NCBI GenBank assembly: GCA_021205005.1
Contig: JAJPYK010000299.1
Location: forward strand, 1 to 7,423
Reading direction: 5' to 3'
DNA: 7,423 bases
Origin: Paraprevotella sp.
GTDB taxonomy: Bacteria; Bacteroidota; Bacteroidia; Bacteroidales; Bacteroidaceae
In this document: one piece after another, positions 1 through 6,773 of the stretch
Numbering within the stretch: position 1 is the stretch's first letter
Layout: the number at the start of each line of letters is the position of its first letter
The notes under the pieces: model-generated
Seen by the model: only the letters and a program-made list of their open reading frames with translations
What the model was told of the DNA's origin: nothing
The model's database searches: none
Made by a program: the position numbers and the translations under genes

Positions 1-11
1 GATTTCGAGTG

Positions 12-19
12 CAAAAATA
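12..19 (-). promoter_or_regulatory. Possible divergent -7 promoter element
   Basis: Read on the - strand these bases are TATTTTTG, a full match to the Bacteroidota -7 consensus TAnnTTTG, and would drive a gene lying left of the window. I see no matching TTG about 20 bases upstream (around 39-42), and the region is AT-rich, so a chance match is quite possible. Confidence 0.2.
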
Positions 20-63
20 GATAATTAATTACGATTAAAGGAATAAAAACGAGAACTTTTTTG

Positions 64-71
64 TTACTTTG
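64..71 (+). promoter_or_regulatory. -7 promoter element for the antiporter-tcdA-lolD-cvfB operon
   Basis: TTACTTTG differs from the Bacteroidota -7 consensus TAnnTTTG at one position and is followed by C, as is common for these promoters. No clear -33 TTG is seen at the expected distance; the upstream stretch 12-50 is simply AT-rich. Transcription would begin near 76-79, leaving a leader of about 20 bases before the ATG at 96. This is the main argument against the TTG codon at 69 as the start of the first gene, since that codon lies inside the element. The assignment rests on sequence pattern only. Confidence 0.45.
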
Positions 72-95
72 CTAACAAAAACGACGCTGTTGCCC

Positions 96-2255
96 ATGCA
101 GACTTCCGCATTGTCTACATATTTCCCCGTTACCGATTCGACATGGATCTTTTTCTTTGTGTTGAGCATCATTCTCTTTGCGCCGATTTTATTGAGCAAA
201 CTGAAGATCCCTCATATCGTGGGAATGATCTTGGCCGGTATGATTATCGGACCTCACGGATTGCATGTGTTGGATAAAGACAGCAGTTTCGATATGTTCG
301 GTAACGTAGGGTTATATTACATCATGTTTCTGGCCAGTCTGGAGATGGATTTGCAACACATGAAGCGTATCCGCTGGAAAGCGTTGACATTGGGGCTGGC
401 CGCGTTCATATTCCCTTTGGGAATGGGAGTCGTGAGCAATGTCTTTCTGCTGAAATATAGCCTGATTACTTCCGTACTTTTGGCCAGTATGTATGCTTCT
501 CATACTTTGATAGCCTATCCCATCGTGATTCGTTACGGCATATCGCGGAATCGCAGCGTGACCATTGCCGTGGGCGGGACGATCGTTACCGATACGTTGA
601 CATTATTGGTGCTGGCGTTTATTTCGGGCATGTTCCACGAGGAGGTGCACGGTTGGTTCGGAGCCATATTGTTGTTGAAGGTCATCGGGCTTTCGGCTTT
701 TATCATCTTTTCGTTTCCCTACGTCGCCCGTTGGTTTTTCAGGCGGTATAACGATCCGGTGCTTCAGTTTATTTTCGTGCTGACGATGGTGTTCTTGGGA
801 GCCGGATTGATGGAATTGATCGGGATGGAAGGCATTTTAGGGGCTTTCCTGGCCGGATTGGTGCTGAACCGTCTGATTCCCCACAGCGCTCCGCTGATGC
901 ACCATCTGGAATTTGTGGGTAATGCGCTGTTCATTCCTTATTTCCTCATCGGGGTGGGTATGATTATCGACATACGTGTGCTGTTCGGTTCGGGAGACGC
1001 GTTGAAGGTGGCCGCCGTGATGATTACGATGGCTTTGGCCGGGAAATGGATCGCGTCGTGGGTCACGCAGAAAATATTCAAGATGTCCGGATTGGAGCGC
1101 GACCTGATGTTCGGTTTGAGCAATGCACAGGCGGCGGCTACCTTGGCTGCCGTGCTGGTGGGATATAACATCATTTTGCCGTCGGGCGAACGGCTGTTGA
1201 ACGAGGATGTGCTGAACGGTACGATTTTGTTGATACTGGTCACTTGCATCGTCAGTTCTTTGATTACGGACTCGGCTGCGCGCAAAATGGCCTTGCAGGA
1301 CGGCAATATCAGTGAGAGCCGACCGATAGACGAGGAATCGGCTCTGATTGCCTTATCCTATCCCGAGACCGTGGACGACCTGGTCAATATGGCCTTGTTG
1401 ATGAGGAAGGAGAAATCGGACGTGCCGATGAGCGCCATCAACGTCGTGTTGGACAATGACGACAAGGCGAGGGAAAAAGGCATGAAACTGCTGGAGTCGG
1501 CTTCGGCCATCGCATCGGCAGCCAATGTGCAGATGCACACCAATGTACGTCTGGCGACGAACCTGGCCAACGGCATCATCCATACGATGAAAGAGAATGA
1601 TTATGCCGAACTTTTAGTGGAATTGCACGTGCAGAACTCGCCTTCGGTGTCGTTCTTCGGTCCGATTCTGAACAGTCTGTTGAATCGTCTGAACCGTCAG
1701 ATCACGATGATCCGCTGTACCGTACCGGTCAATACCGTCCGCCGCATCCATGTGGCCGTGCCGGCCAAGGCGCAGTTCGAGGCCGGATTCTATCATTGGG
1801 TGGAGCATGTGGCCCGTCTGGCTGTCGGGGTAGGATGCCGGATTACCTACCATGCCCATCCGGATACGATACGGATCTTGCAGCGTTATCTGGAGGCCTA
1901 TCATGCCTCCATTCGTGCGGAATATATTAAAACGGACGGTGGCAACGAGTTGAAACGCATGTCGCGCGAGGTGCAGGCCGATCATTTGTTGATTGTGGTG
2001 CTGGCCCGTCGAGGGTCCATCTCCTTCCGTCCGTCGTTTGAACACATCCCGCGACAGATCAATAAATATTATATGAATACAGGATTGATGCTCATTTTTC
2101 CCGATATCTATGCCGAGGCGGCCACCAAAGATCTCAGCATCAACGAGCCGTTGATGACGGAATTGCGCTACGAGGCGTCTAAAGACTGGTATAAGAACTG
2201 GCTGTCGCGCAACGGCGATAAGGAAGATAAGAAAAACGATAAGGAGGAACAGTAA
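96..2255 (+). CDS. CPA2-family cation:proton antiporter with C-terminal USP-like region
   Basis: Predicted inner-membrane Na+/H+ or K+/H+ exchanger of the CPA2 (KefB/NapA-like) superfamily, 719 aa from the ATG at 96. Residues about 17-400 form some 12-13 hydrophobic segments. Family landmarks are GMIIGPHGL (about 48-56), the segment ending in TD (Asp166) where CPA2 proteins carry their ion-binding acidic residue, and GAFLAGLVLNR (about 249-259) followed by a PYFLIGVGMIID segment. Residues about 416-690 are soluble and resemble two degenerate universal-stress-protein folds, which in such antiporters are thought to be regulatory nucleotide-binding domains; the tail ends in a Lys/Glu/Asp-rich stretch. 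An in-frame TTG at 69 would add 9 residues but sits in the promoter-like element, so ATG 96 is preferred. The gene heads a four-gene operon and its stop overlaps the tcdA start by one base. Transported ion and transport direction cannot be read from the sequence. Confidence 0.85.
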   Translation: MQTSALSTYFPVTDSTWIFFFVLSIILFAPILLSKLKIPHIVGMILAGMIIGPHGLHVLDKDSSFDMFGNVGLYYIMFLASLEMDLQHMKRIRWKALTLGLAAFIFPLGMGVVSNVFLLKYSLITSVLLASMYASHTLIAYPIVIRYGISRNRSVTIAVGGTIVTDTLTLLVLAFISGMFHEEVHGWFGAILLLKVIGLSAFIIFSFPYVARWFFRRYNDPVLQFIFVLTMVFLGAGLMELIGMEGILGAFLAGLVLNRLIPHSAPLMHHLEFVGNALFIPYFLIGVGMIIDIRVLFGSGDALKVAAVMITMALAGKWIASWVTQKIFKMSGLERDLMFGLSNAQAAATLAAVLVGYNIILPSGERLLNEDVLNGTILLILVTCIVSSLITDSAARKMALQDGNISESRPIDEESALIALSYPETVDDLVNMALLMRKEKSDVPMSAINVVLDNDDKAREKGMKLLESASAIASAANVQMHTNVRLATNLANGIIHTMKENDYAELLVELHVQNSPSVSFFGPILNSLLNRLNRQITMIRCTVPVNTVRRIHVAVPAKAQFEAGFYHWVEHVARLAVGVGCRITYHAHPDTIRILQRYLEAYHASIRAEYIKTDGGNELKRMSREVQADHLLIVVLARRGSISFRPSFEHIPRQINKYYMNTGLMLIFPDIYAEAATKDLSINEPLMTELRYEASKDWYKNWLSRNGDKEDKKNDKEEQ
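2242..2247 (+). promoter_or_regulatory. Strong Shine-Dalgarno sequence for tcdA
   Basis: AGGAGG lies 7 bases before the tcdA ATG at 2255, inside the last codons of the antiporter gene. A perfect Shine-Dalgarno core is unusual in Bacteroidota, which mostly start translation on A-rich leaders without one. It fixes ATG 2255 as the start and supports reinitiation at the one-base TAATG overlap. It also encodes Lys-Glu-Glu, so chance is possible. Confidence 0.45.
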
Positions 2256-2980
2256 TGAGTGCGCAGGAATGGATGGAACGTACGTCGCTCTTGTTGGGGA
2301 GCGAAGGCATAGGTCGTCTCGGGCGTGCTCACGTGCTGGTCGTCGGGACCGGAGGCGTAGGGGCCTGGGCCTCCGAGATGCTGGTGCGGGCCGGAATCGG
2401 TCATCTGACCTTTGTCGATGCCGACCGCGTGCAGCCCAGCAACATCAACCGGCAGTTGTGTGCCTTGCACTCCACGATAGGGGAGGAGAAAGTGCGGGTA
2501 TTGGAACGCCGTTTCAAGGACATCAATCCGGAGCTCGACCTGACGTTGAGGACCGAATATTTGGAGGAACATCGGGCGGGCGAGCTGTTGGACAGCGCGG
2601 ATTTCGACTTCGTGGTGGATGCGATAGATACCATTGCGCCGAAATGCGCCTTGATTATCGCAGCCATGAAACGGCACATTAAAGTCGTGAGCAGCATGGG
2701 GGCCGGTGCGAAGACCGACCTGACGCAAATCCGCTTTGCCGATGTATGGTCGACTTACCATTGCGGCTTGAGTAAGGCGGTACGCACTCGGCTGAAGAGG
2801 GCCGGCATGCGTCATCCTTTGCCGGTGGTTTTCTGCACCCAGCAGACCGATCCGGCAGCGGTGGTCAAGGTGGACGGCGAACGGAACAAGAAGACCACGG
2901 CAGGTACGGTGAGTTATATGCCGGCCGTTTTCGGATGTTATTTGGCCCAATACGTGATAAACAGTTTGCAGAAAGTATGA
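2255..2980 (+). CDS. tcdA: tRNA threonylcarbamoyladenosine dehydratase TcdA
   Basis: E1/ThiF-fold enzyme (TcdA/CsdL family) that uses ATP to dehydrate the t6A base at position 37 of ANN-decoding tRNAs to cyclic t6A. At 241 aa it is slightly shorter than E. coli TcdA (about 268 aa). Visible landmarks are Arg9 in RTSLLLG, the nucleotide-binding loop GTGGVG (31-36), Asp55 in FVDAD, SNINRQ (62-67) with the conserved Asn and Arg, Lys79, and VDAID (121-125). These are followed by [14 protein letters not shown] (146-159), the [11 protein letters not shown] segment (170-180) and the C-terminal [11 protein letters not shown] (217-227), all typical of TcdA rather than MoeB or ThiF. MoeB/ThiF-type CxxC zinc pairs are absent, as expected. 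The start overlaps the antiporter stop by one base and the stop overlaps lolD by four bases (ATGA). No CsdA/CsdE sulfur-transfer genes are nearby. Confidence 0.93.
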   Translation: MSAQEWMERTSLLLGSEGIGRLGRAHVLVVGTGGVGAWASEMLVRAGIGHLTFVDADRVQPSNINRQLCALHSTIGEEKVRVLERRFKDINPELDLTLRTEYLEEHRAGELLDSADFDFVVDAIDTIAPKCALIIAAMKRHIKVVSSMGAGAKTDLTQIRFADVWSTYHCGLSKAVRTRLKRAGMRHPLPVVFCTQQTDPAAVVKVDGERNKKTTAGTVSYMPAVFGCYLAQYVINSLQKV

Positions 2981-3648
2981 TTGAAATCAGAAATATAAGA
3001 AAGCATTTCGGTTCGCTGGAAGTCCTGCGGGGGATCGATCTGGATATTAATAAGGGTGAGATCGTCAGTATCGTCGGGCCGAGCGGTGCCGGAAAAACGA
3101 CCTTGTTGCAGATTATGGGGACATTGGACAGGCCCGATTCCGGCCATGTCACCCTCGACGGAGTGGCCGTACAGGACCTGGGGCGTCGCGAACTGGCCGA
3201 GTTCCGTAACCGGCGTATCGGTTTTGTGTTCCAGTTCCACCAGTTATTACCTGAATTCACTGCTCTCGAAAACGTGATGATTCCCGCTTATATCGGTCGC
3301 GCTTCTACTGCTGAGGCGAAGAAACGCGCCCGCGATCTGTTGGATTTCATGGGATTGTCCGAGCGTGCTTCCCATAAGCCCAACGAACTTTCGGGTGGGG
3401 AAAAACAGCGGGTGGCTGTGGCGCGTGCGCTGGTCAACCATCCTTCGGTGGTTTTTGCCGACGAACCGTCCGGCAGTTTGGATTCTAAGAACAAGAGCGA
3501 ATTGCATCAGCTCTTTTTTGATTTGCGCGACCGGTTCGGACAGACTTTCGTCATCGTGACGCACGATGACGAGTTGGCTCGTCTGACCGACCGTACGATC
3601 CACATGAAAGACGGATGTATCACGGATGATAAGAATATAGCTTTATGA
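2977..3648 (+). CDS. lolD: LolD-type ABC transporter ATP-binding protein
   Basis: Cytoplasmic ATPase subunit predicted to power LolCE-type (FtsX-like) permeases, which release lipoproteins from the inner membrane to the periplasmic carrier LolA. The 223 aa form one complete nucleotide-binding domain: Walker A GPSGAGKT (34-41), Q-loop Gln86, signature LSGGE (138-142), Walker B VVFADE (158-163), D-loop SLD (167-169) and switch His196. [16 protein letters not shown] (85-100) is a hallmark that separates LolD from MacB-type and other MJ0796-like ATPases. The start is the ATG inside the ATGA overlap with the tcdA stop; a longer in-frame ATG at 2935 lies deep in tcdA and would add residues with no family counterpart. 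No permease gene is in the window, so the partner must be encoded elsewhere. A related ATPase serving another FtsX-like permease cannot be fully excluded. Confidence 0.88.
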   Translation: MIEIRNIRKHFGSLEVLRGIDLDINKGEIVSIVGPSGAGKTTLLQIMGTLDRPDSGHVTLDGVAVQDLGRRELAEFRNRRIGFVFQFHQLLPEFTALENVMIPAYIGRASTAEAKKRARDLLDFMGLSERASHKPNELSGGEKQRVAVARALVNHPSVVFADEPSGSLDSKNKSELHQLFFDLRDRFGQTFVIVTHDDELARLTDRTIHMKDGCITDDKNIAL

Positions 3649-4478
3649 ATATAAAATTAGGAAAAACCAATCGCTTGACCGTAGTGAAAGCGGTAGATTT
3701 CGGCATGTATCTGGACGGAGGATACGCCGGAGAGATTCTTTTGCCCCTGCGTTATGTGCCTGAAGGCTGTCGTGTGGGTGACGAACTGGACGTATTTCTC
3801 TATCTTGACAGCGAGGAACGGCTGGTGGCCACCACTTTGAAGCCCTTGGCCGAGGTGGGCGACTTCGCTTGCTTGCAGGTGGCCTGGGTGAACCAGTTCG
3901 GCGCTTTTCTGGACTGGGGATTGATGAAAGATCTTTTCGTGCCTTTCCGGGAACAGAAGATGAAAATGCAGAAAGGGAACCGTTATATCGTGCATGTGCA
4001 TATCGACGAAGACAGTTACCGCATTGTCGCTTCGGCCAAGGTGGAGCATTATTTGTCGGATGAGACACCCTCTTATCATGCGGGCGATGAAGTGCAAATC
4101 TTGGTATGGCAGAAAACTGATTTGGGATTTAAAGTCATTGTGGACAATCGCTTTCCCGGCCTGATTTATGGTAACGAGATCTTCCGCAGCCTGTCTATGG
4201 GGGAACGTCTGACAGCCTATGTCAAGCAAATACGTCCGGACGGCAAGATCGACATCACACTGCAAAAGCCGGGACAGGATGGCGTGACGGATTTCTCGGC
4301 CGTGCTCTTGGCACATCTGCGCCGTCATTGCGGCAAGACGACTTTGGGAGACAAAAGTCCCGCTGAGGAAATTTACGCGGTATTCGGTGTGAGCAAGAAA
4401 GTGTTTAAAAAAGCCGTGGGCGATTTGTATAAGAAGCGGCTGATCGAGATTGCCGATGACGGTATCCGTTTAGTCTGA
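3645..4478 (+). CDS. cvfB: CvfB-like S1-domain RNA-binding protein
   Basis: Predicted cytoplasmic RNA-binding protein of the CvfB/YitL family, 277 aa. It appears to hold three S1-like OB folds at about residues 1-64, 70-134 and 145-208, followed by a winged-helix domain at about 215-277. The second S1 unit has the diagnostic block [19 protein letters not shown] (86-104). The winged helix contains [20 protein letters not shown], closely resembling the family C-terminus. CvfB proteins in Firmicutes bind RNA and affect virulence-factor expression; the role in Bacteroidota is not established and the symbol is given by family only. The start overlaps the lolD stop by four bases (ATGA), making this the last gene of the operon. 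The stop is followed by a hairpin shared with the converging rplS gene. Confidence 0.85.
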   Translation: MNIKLGKTNRLTVVKAVDFGMYLDGGYAGEILLPLRYVPEGCRVGDELDVFLYLDSEERLVATTLKPLAEVGDFACLQVAWVNQFGAFLDWGLMKDLFVPFREQKMKMQKGNRYIVHVHIDEDSYRIVASAKVEHYLSDETPSYHAGDEVQILVWQKTDLGFKVIVDNRFPGLIYGNEIFRSLSMGERLTAYVKQIRPDGKIDITLQKPGQDGVTDFSAVLLAHLRRHCGKTTLGDKSPAEEIYAVFGVSKKVFKKAVGDLYKKRLIEIADDGIRLV

Positions 4479-4500
4479 AAGCCGGAGAAGAGAGGCCGGA

Positions 4501-4550
4501 ATAAAAAACAGCGTCGGAAAGCGAGTCCCACGGGAGCTTTCCGACGCTGT
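4501..4550 (-). terminator. Rho-independent terminator of rplS, possibly bidirectional
   Basis: A perfect 15-bp stem pairs 4508-4522 (ACAGCGTCGGAAAGC) with 4536-4550. The 13-base apex can itself pair (TCC/GGA around CACG). Read on the - strand, the stem is followed directly by TTTTTTAT (4508-4501), the classic terminator layout, placing it about 20 bases after the rplS stop. On the + strand there is no T-run after the stem, but the run of six A residues before it and the stability of the stem may still let it help end the cvfB operon, whose stop is 30 bases upstream. Confidence 0.85.
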
Positions 4551-4572
4551 ATGGTTTGAATTCGAATCTGTT

Positions 4573-4935
4573 TTATTCGTTGACGATCGTACGCTTTTCT
4601 GCGATACGGGCCTTCTTACCGGTCAGTTTGCGCAGGTAATACAGTTTCGCACGACGAACCTTGCCGACCTTGTTCACCACGATGCTGTCGATGTTCGGGC
4701 TTTCGATCGGGAAGATACGCTCCACTCCGATGGTACCTGACATTTTACGAACCGTAAAACGTTTCTTGTTCTGGTGACCGGAAATCTTGATGACTACGCC
4801 GCGGTACTGCTGGATACGCTCTTTACTTCCTTCGACGATTTTGTATGCTACGGTAATCGTGTCGCCAGCCTTGAACTTGGGGAATTCCTTACCGGTAGCA
4901 AATGCTTCTTCTGCAATTTTAATTAAATCTGCCAT
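4573..4935 (-). CDS. rplS: 50S ribosomal protein L19
   Basis: Large-subunit ribosomal protein bL19, which sits at the 30S-50S interface. The 120 aa match the usual family length. Family blocks are [20 protein letters not shown] near the N-terminus, [33 protein letters not shown], and the basic C-terminal [20 protein letters not shown]. It is encoded alone on the - strand, facing the cvfB operon and divergent from the nucleotidase pair. The ATG at 4935-4933 is preceded by an A-rich leader rather than a Shine-Dalgarno sequence, as is typical of Bacteroidota. A consensus promoter lies about 90 bases upstream and a strong terminator follows. In many bacteria rplS lies with rpsP, rimM and trmD; here it stands alone. 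Confidence 0.97.
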   Translation of the reverse strand: MADLIKIAEEAFATGKEFPKFKAGDTITVAYKIVEGSKERIQQYRGVVIKISGHQNKKRFTVRKMSGTIGVERIFPIESPNIDSIVVNKVGKVRRAKLYYLRKLTGKKARIAEKRTIVNE

Positions 4936-4968
4936 GATTTGTTTTTAATCATTAAATTGTTTGTCGTC

Positions 4969-5016
4969 CCGGTACAACATAACAGGGAACTCTGCATCCT
5001 GCCAGCGATTGTACGG
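4969..5016 (-). promoter_or_regulatory. Possible structured mRNA leader of rplS
   Basis: On the - strand, CCGTACAA (5016-5009) can pair with TTGTACCGG (4977-4969) to give 8 bp with one bulged C. Inside it, CAGG (5001-4998) can pair with CCTG (4986-4983) around an 11-base loop. The predicted transcription start (about 5018-5021) puts this hairpin at the very 5' end of the mRNA, followed by about 33 mostly unpaired, A-rich bases before the ATG. Ribosomal protein genes often have leader structures bound by their own product. Whether this one is regulatory, mRNA-stabilising or accidental cannot be told from one sequence. Confidence 0.35.
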
Positions 5017-5025
5017 AAAGCGGTG

Positions 5026-5056
5026 CAAAGGTACGTCAAAACGATGAATTTACCAA
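5026..5056 (-). promoter_or_regulatory. Consensus Bacteroidota promoter for rplS
   Basis: On the - strand a TTG (-33 element, 5056-5054) is followed after 20 bases by TACCTTTG (-7 element, 5033-5026), an exact match to TTG-N19/20-TAnnTTTG. Transcription should start near 5018-5021, giving a leader of about 85 bases before the rplS ATG. The exact elements, correct spacing and position upstream of a highly expressed gene make this the best-supported promoter in the window. Confidence 0.75.
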
Positions 5057-5107
5057 CTTTGCCTCTTCCTTTTTTATTCCGATGCCCGTGTCATTGCGCT
5101 TTTTTCG

Positions 5108-5115
5108 TAATTTTG
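5108..5115 (+). promoter_or_regulatory. -7 promoter element for the split nucleotidase operon
   Basis: TAATTTTG exactly matches the -7 consensus TAnnTTTG. A -33 TTG at the ideal distance (around 5085) is not seen; the nearest TTG, at 5094, is too close. Transcription would start around 5120-5123, giving a very short leader to the ATG at 5132 or 5141. That makes the in-frame GTG at 5120 an unlikely start. The element is divergent from the rplS promoter within the same roughly 195-base intergenic region. Confidence 0.5.
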
Positions 5116-5131
5116 GGCTGTGGTATATAAA

Positions 5132-5893
5132 ATGAATGTAATGAGAATTTTGAAAACCTTAGTTTTGTCCGCTTGTTTCGGATGGCCTGCGTTCGGGTTT
5201 GCCCAGCATTACGAACTGGCGGGTGTGAAAGCCGGACGTTATGAAGTGACGAACAAACTGGATGCCCATCCCGACAGCGACGCTTTGCGGATTGTGGCTC
5301 CTTACCGTCATGCGGTAGACAGTATCATGTCGCCGGTGTTGGGCGAGAGCGAGGTGGCTATGAGTGCCGGTCGCCCCGAGAGCCTGTTGTCGAACTTCGT
5401 GGCCGACGTGCTGCGGGAAAGTTCGGTCCGTATCGGCAAGAAAGCCGATATCGGCTTGTGTAATATCGGAGGGTTGCGCAGCAATATGCCCAAAGGTAAA
5501 GTGACCTATGGCGACGTGCTGGAGATCGCTCCTTTCGAGAACTGTTTTTGCGTGCTTGCGTTGGACGGGCGCAAGCTGGCCAAGTTGATGGAACAGATTG
5601 CCGCCGTGGGCGGTGAAGGCATCAGCGGGGCCAATCTGGTCATTACCTCCGACGGGCGTTTGCTGAGTGCGAAGGTGGGGGGGAACCCCATCGATCCTAA
5701 ACGCATTTATTTGATTGCCACGTTGGATTATCTGTCGGAAGGCAATGACAGGATGTATGCCCTGAAAGATCATTTGTCCATCAAGAACACGAAGATCACC
5801 GTGCGCGACCTGATTATGGAATACATACGCCGCCAGCATGAACAGGGGAAAAAGATTACGGAGAAGATAGAAGGTAGAATCGTTAAACAATGA
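5132..5893 (+). CDS. 5'-nucleotidase C-terminal-domain protein, exported
   Basis: Stand-alone version of the C-terminal substrate-binding domain of UshA/5'-nucleotidases, 253 aa from ATG 5132 (250 aa from ATG 5141). Domain landmarks over about residues 62-235 are SLLSNFVADVLRE (84-96), NIGGLRSN (111-118, the Asn/Arg substrate-binding block), TYGDVLEIAPFEN (125-137), and TLDYLSEGNDRM (197-208), corresponding to the GGDGY region of UshA but altered. The N-terminus is an export signal. It reads either as type I cleavage near Ala24 (FGFA, then QHYE) or as a short lipobox LSAC with Cys15. The protein lacks the metallophosphatase half, which the next gene encodes with a 4-base ATGA overlap, so the two probably act together in the periplasm or at the outer membrane on nucleotides or other phosphoesters. 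Substrate is not determinable from the sequence. A run of seven Gs at 5677-5683 is read in frame. Confidence 0.85.
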   Translation: MNVMRILKTLVLSACFGWPAFGFAQHYELAGVKAGRYEVTNKLDAHPDSDALRIVAPYRHAVDSIMSPVLGESEVAMSAGRPESLLSNFVADVLRESSVRIGKKADIGLCNIGGLRSNMPKGKVTYGDVLEIAPFENCFCVLALDGRKLAKLMEQIAAVGGEGISGANLVITSDGRLLSAKVGGNPIDPKRIYLIATLDYLSEGNDRMYALKDHLSIKNTKITVRDLIMEYIRRQHEQGKKITEKIEGRIVKQ

Positions 5894-6769
5894 AGAACGG
5901 GATGATGAAAAATATGAAAATGATATGGCTGTCGGTCGTATGCGGACTGGCAAGCGCCAGTTTGGCCGCACAAGGCGGGGATGTGGAACTGCGCATCCTG
6001 CATACCAATGATACGCATAGTTGCATAGTACCTGTCAGCCGAAACTATTCCGATACGGCGTTGGCAGACAAGGGCGGTTTCATACGTCGGGCGGCTTTGG
6101 TGCGTGAGGTTCGGCAGGAAGATCCGGATATGCTGCTGTTCGACAGCGGAGATTTCTCGGAAGGCTCCGCCTACTATAACTTATATAAAGGAGATGTGGA
6201 GGTGAAGCTGATGAACGAGATGCACTATGATGCCGCCACCATCGGGAACCACGAGTTCGATTTCGGGCTGGACAATATGGCGCGCATCTTCCGCGAAGCC
6301 ACGTTCCCGATCGTTTGTGCCAATTATCATGTGGAGGGGACAGTGCTGGAAGGACTGGTGAAGCCTTATATCATTCTGGAGCGCAAGGGCGTGAAGATAG
6401 GCGTGTTCGGACTGGGTACGCAGTTAAAAGGCATGGTGGCTTCGGAGAATTACCAGGGCGTGACGTATGAAGATCCGATTACGGCCGCCAACCGGGTGGC
6501 CGACACATTGAAGAACGTGAAACACTGCGATCTGGTGGTGTGCCTGACCCATCTGGGATGGAACGTCAAAGGAACGGACTACACTAAACTGATACCGGCC
6601 ACACGCAATATCGACATCGTGCTGGGGGGGCCATTCGCATACCTACTTCGAGCATCCCGAAGTCATGAAGAACGCCGACGGAAAAGAGGTATACTGCAAC
6701 CAAATGGGCAAGTACGGCCGTTATGTCGGTACGCTGTTGCTCGACATGAAACCGGTGGAACAGCCTTGA
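5890..6769 (+). pseudogene. Frameshifted 5'-nucleotidase N-terminal metallophosphatase
   Basis: Exported calcineurin-like phosphoesterase equal to the N-terminal catalytic half of UshA/5'-nucleotidase. A signal peptide is cleaved around Ala26/27. The two-metal site is visible: Asp41 and His43 in HTNDTH (38-43), Asp88 in FDSGD, GNHEFD (119-124) with Asn120 and His121, and His221 in LTHLG. After VLGG (244-247) the frame breaks at the G7 run 6624-6630 followed by CC. Removing one G or C restores GGHSHTYFEHPEVMKN and an open frame to a TGA at 6767-6769, giving about 292 aa, the expected length. As written, the frame runs on with unrelated Arg/Ser-rich residues to a TAG at 6784-6786 (298 aa) and loses two metal-ligand histidines (248 and 250), so that product should be inactive. 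The break may be a sequencing error, a true mutation or a slippage site. The start ATG overlaps the previous stop by four bases; ATG 5902 or 5905 are alternatives. Confidence 0.8.
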
Positions 6770-6773
6770 CGCT

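Noticed and set aside
81..90. Short sequence ACGACGCTGT near the window start resembling the arm of the rplS terminator
   Set aside because: Only about nine bases are shared, and the copy lies in the short leader just upstream of the antiporter ATG; consistent with chance and no other copies were seen.
69..95. Upstream in-frame TTG start for the antiporter, adding 9 residues
   Set aside because: The codon lies inside the TTACTTTG promoter-like element and upstream of the predicted transcription start; ATG 96 gives a normal N-terminus before the first membrane segment.
2168..2950. Long antisense open frame of 260 codons opposite tcdA
   Set aside because: No recognisable domain, composition rich in His, Arg, Gln and Pro, and it lies wholly opposite the well-supported tcdA gene and the end of the antiporter gene.
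3657..4328. Antisense open frame of 223 codons opposite cvfB
   Set aside because: His/Gln-rich with no family resemblance; a mirror of the coding bias of the real + strand gene.
5054..5061. CAACTTTG on the + strand as a second -7 element
   Set aside because: It differs from the consensus at the first base, overlaps the rplS -33 TTG, and is farther from the gene than the exact TAATTTTG at 5108.
5120..5131. GTG start for the nucleotidase C-terminal-domain gene
   Set aside because: It sits at or before the predicted transcription start that follows TAATTTTG, and two in-frame ATGs at 5132 and 5141 give a better signal peptide.
5159..5971. Antisense open frame of 270 codons opposite the nucleotidase C-terminal-domain gene
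   Set aside because: No recognisable motif, and the opposite strand has clear family blocks and a signal peptide.
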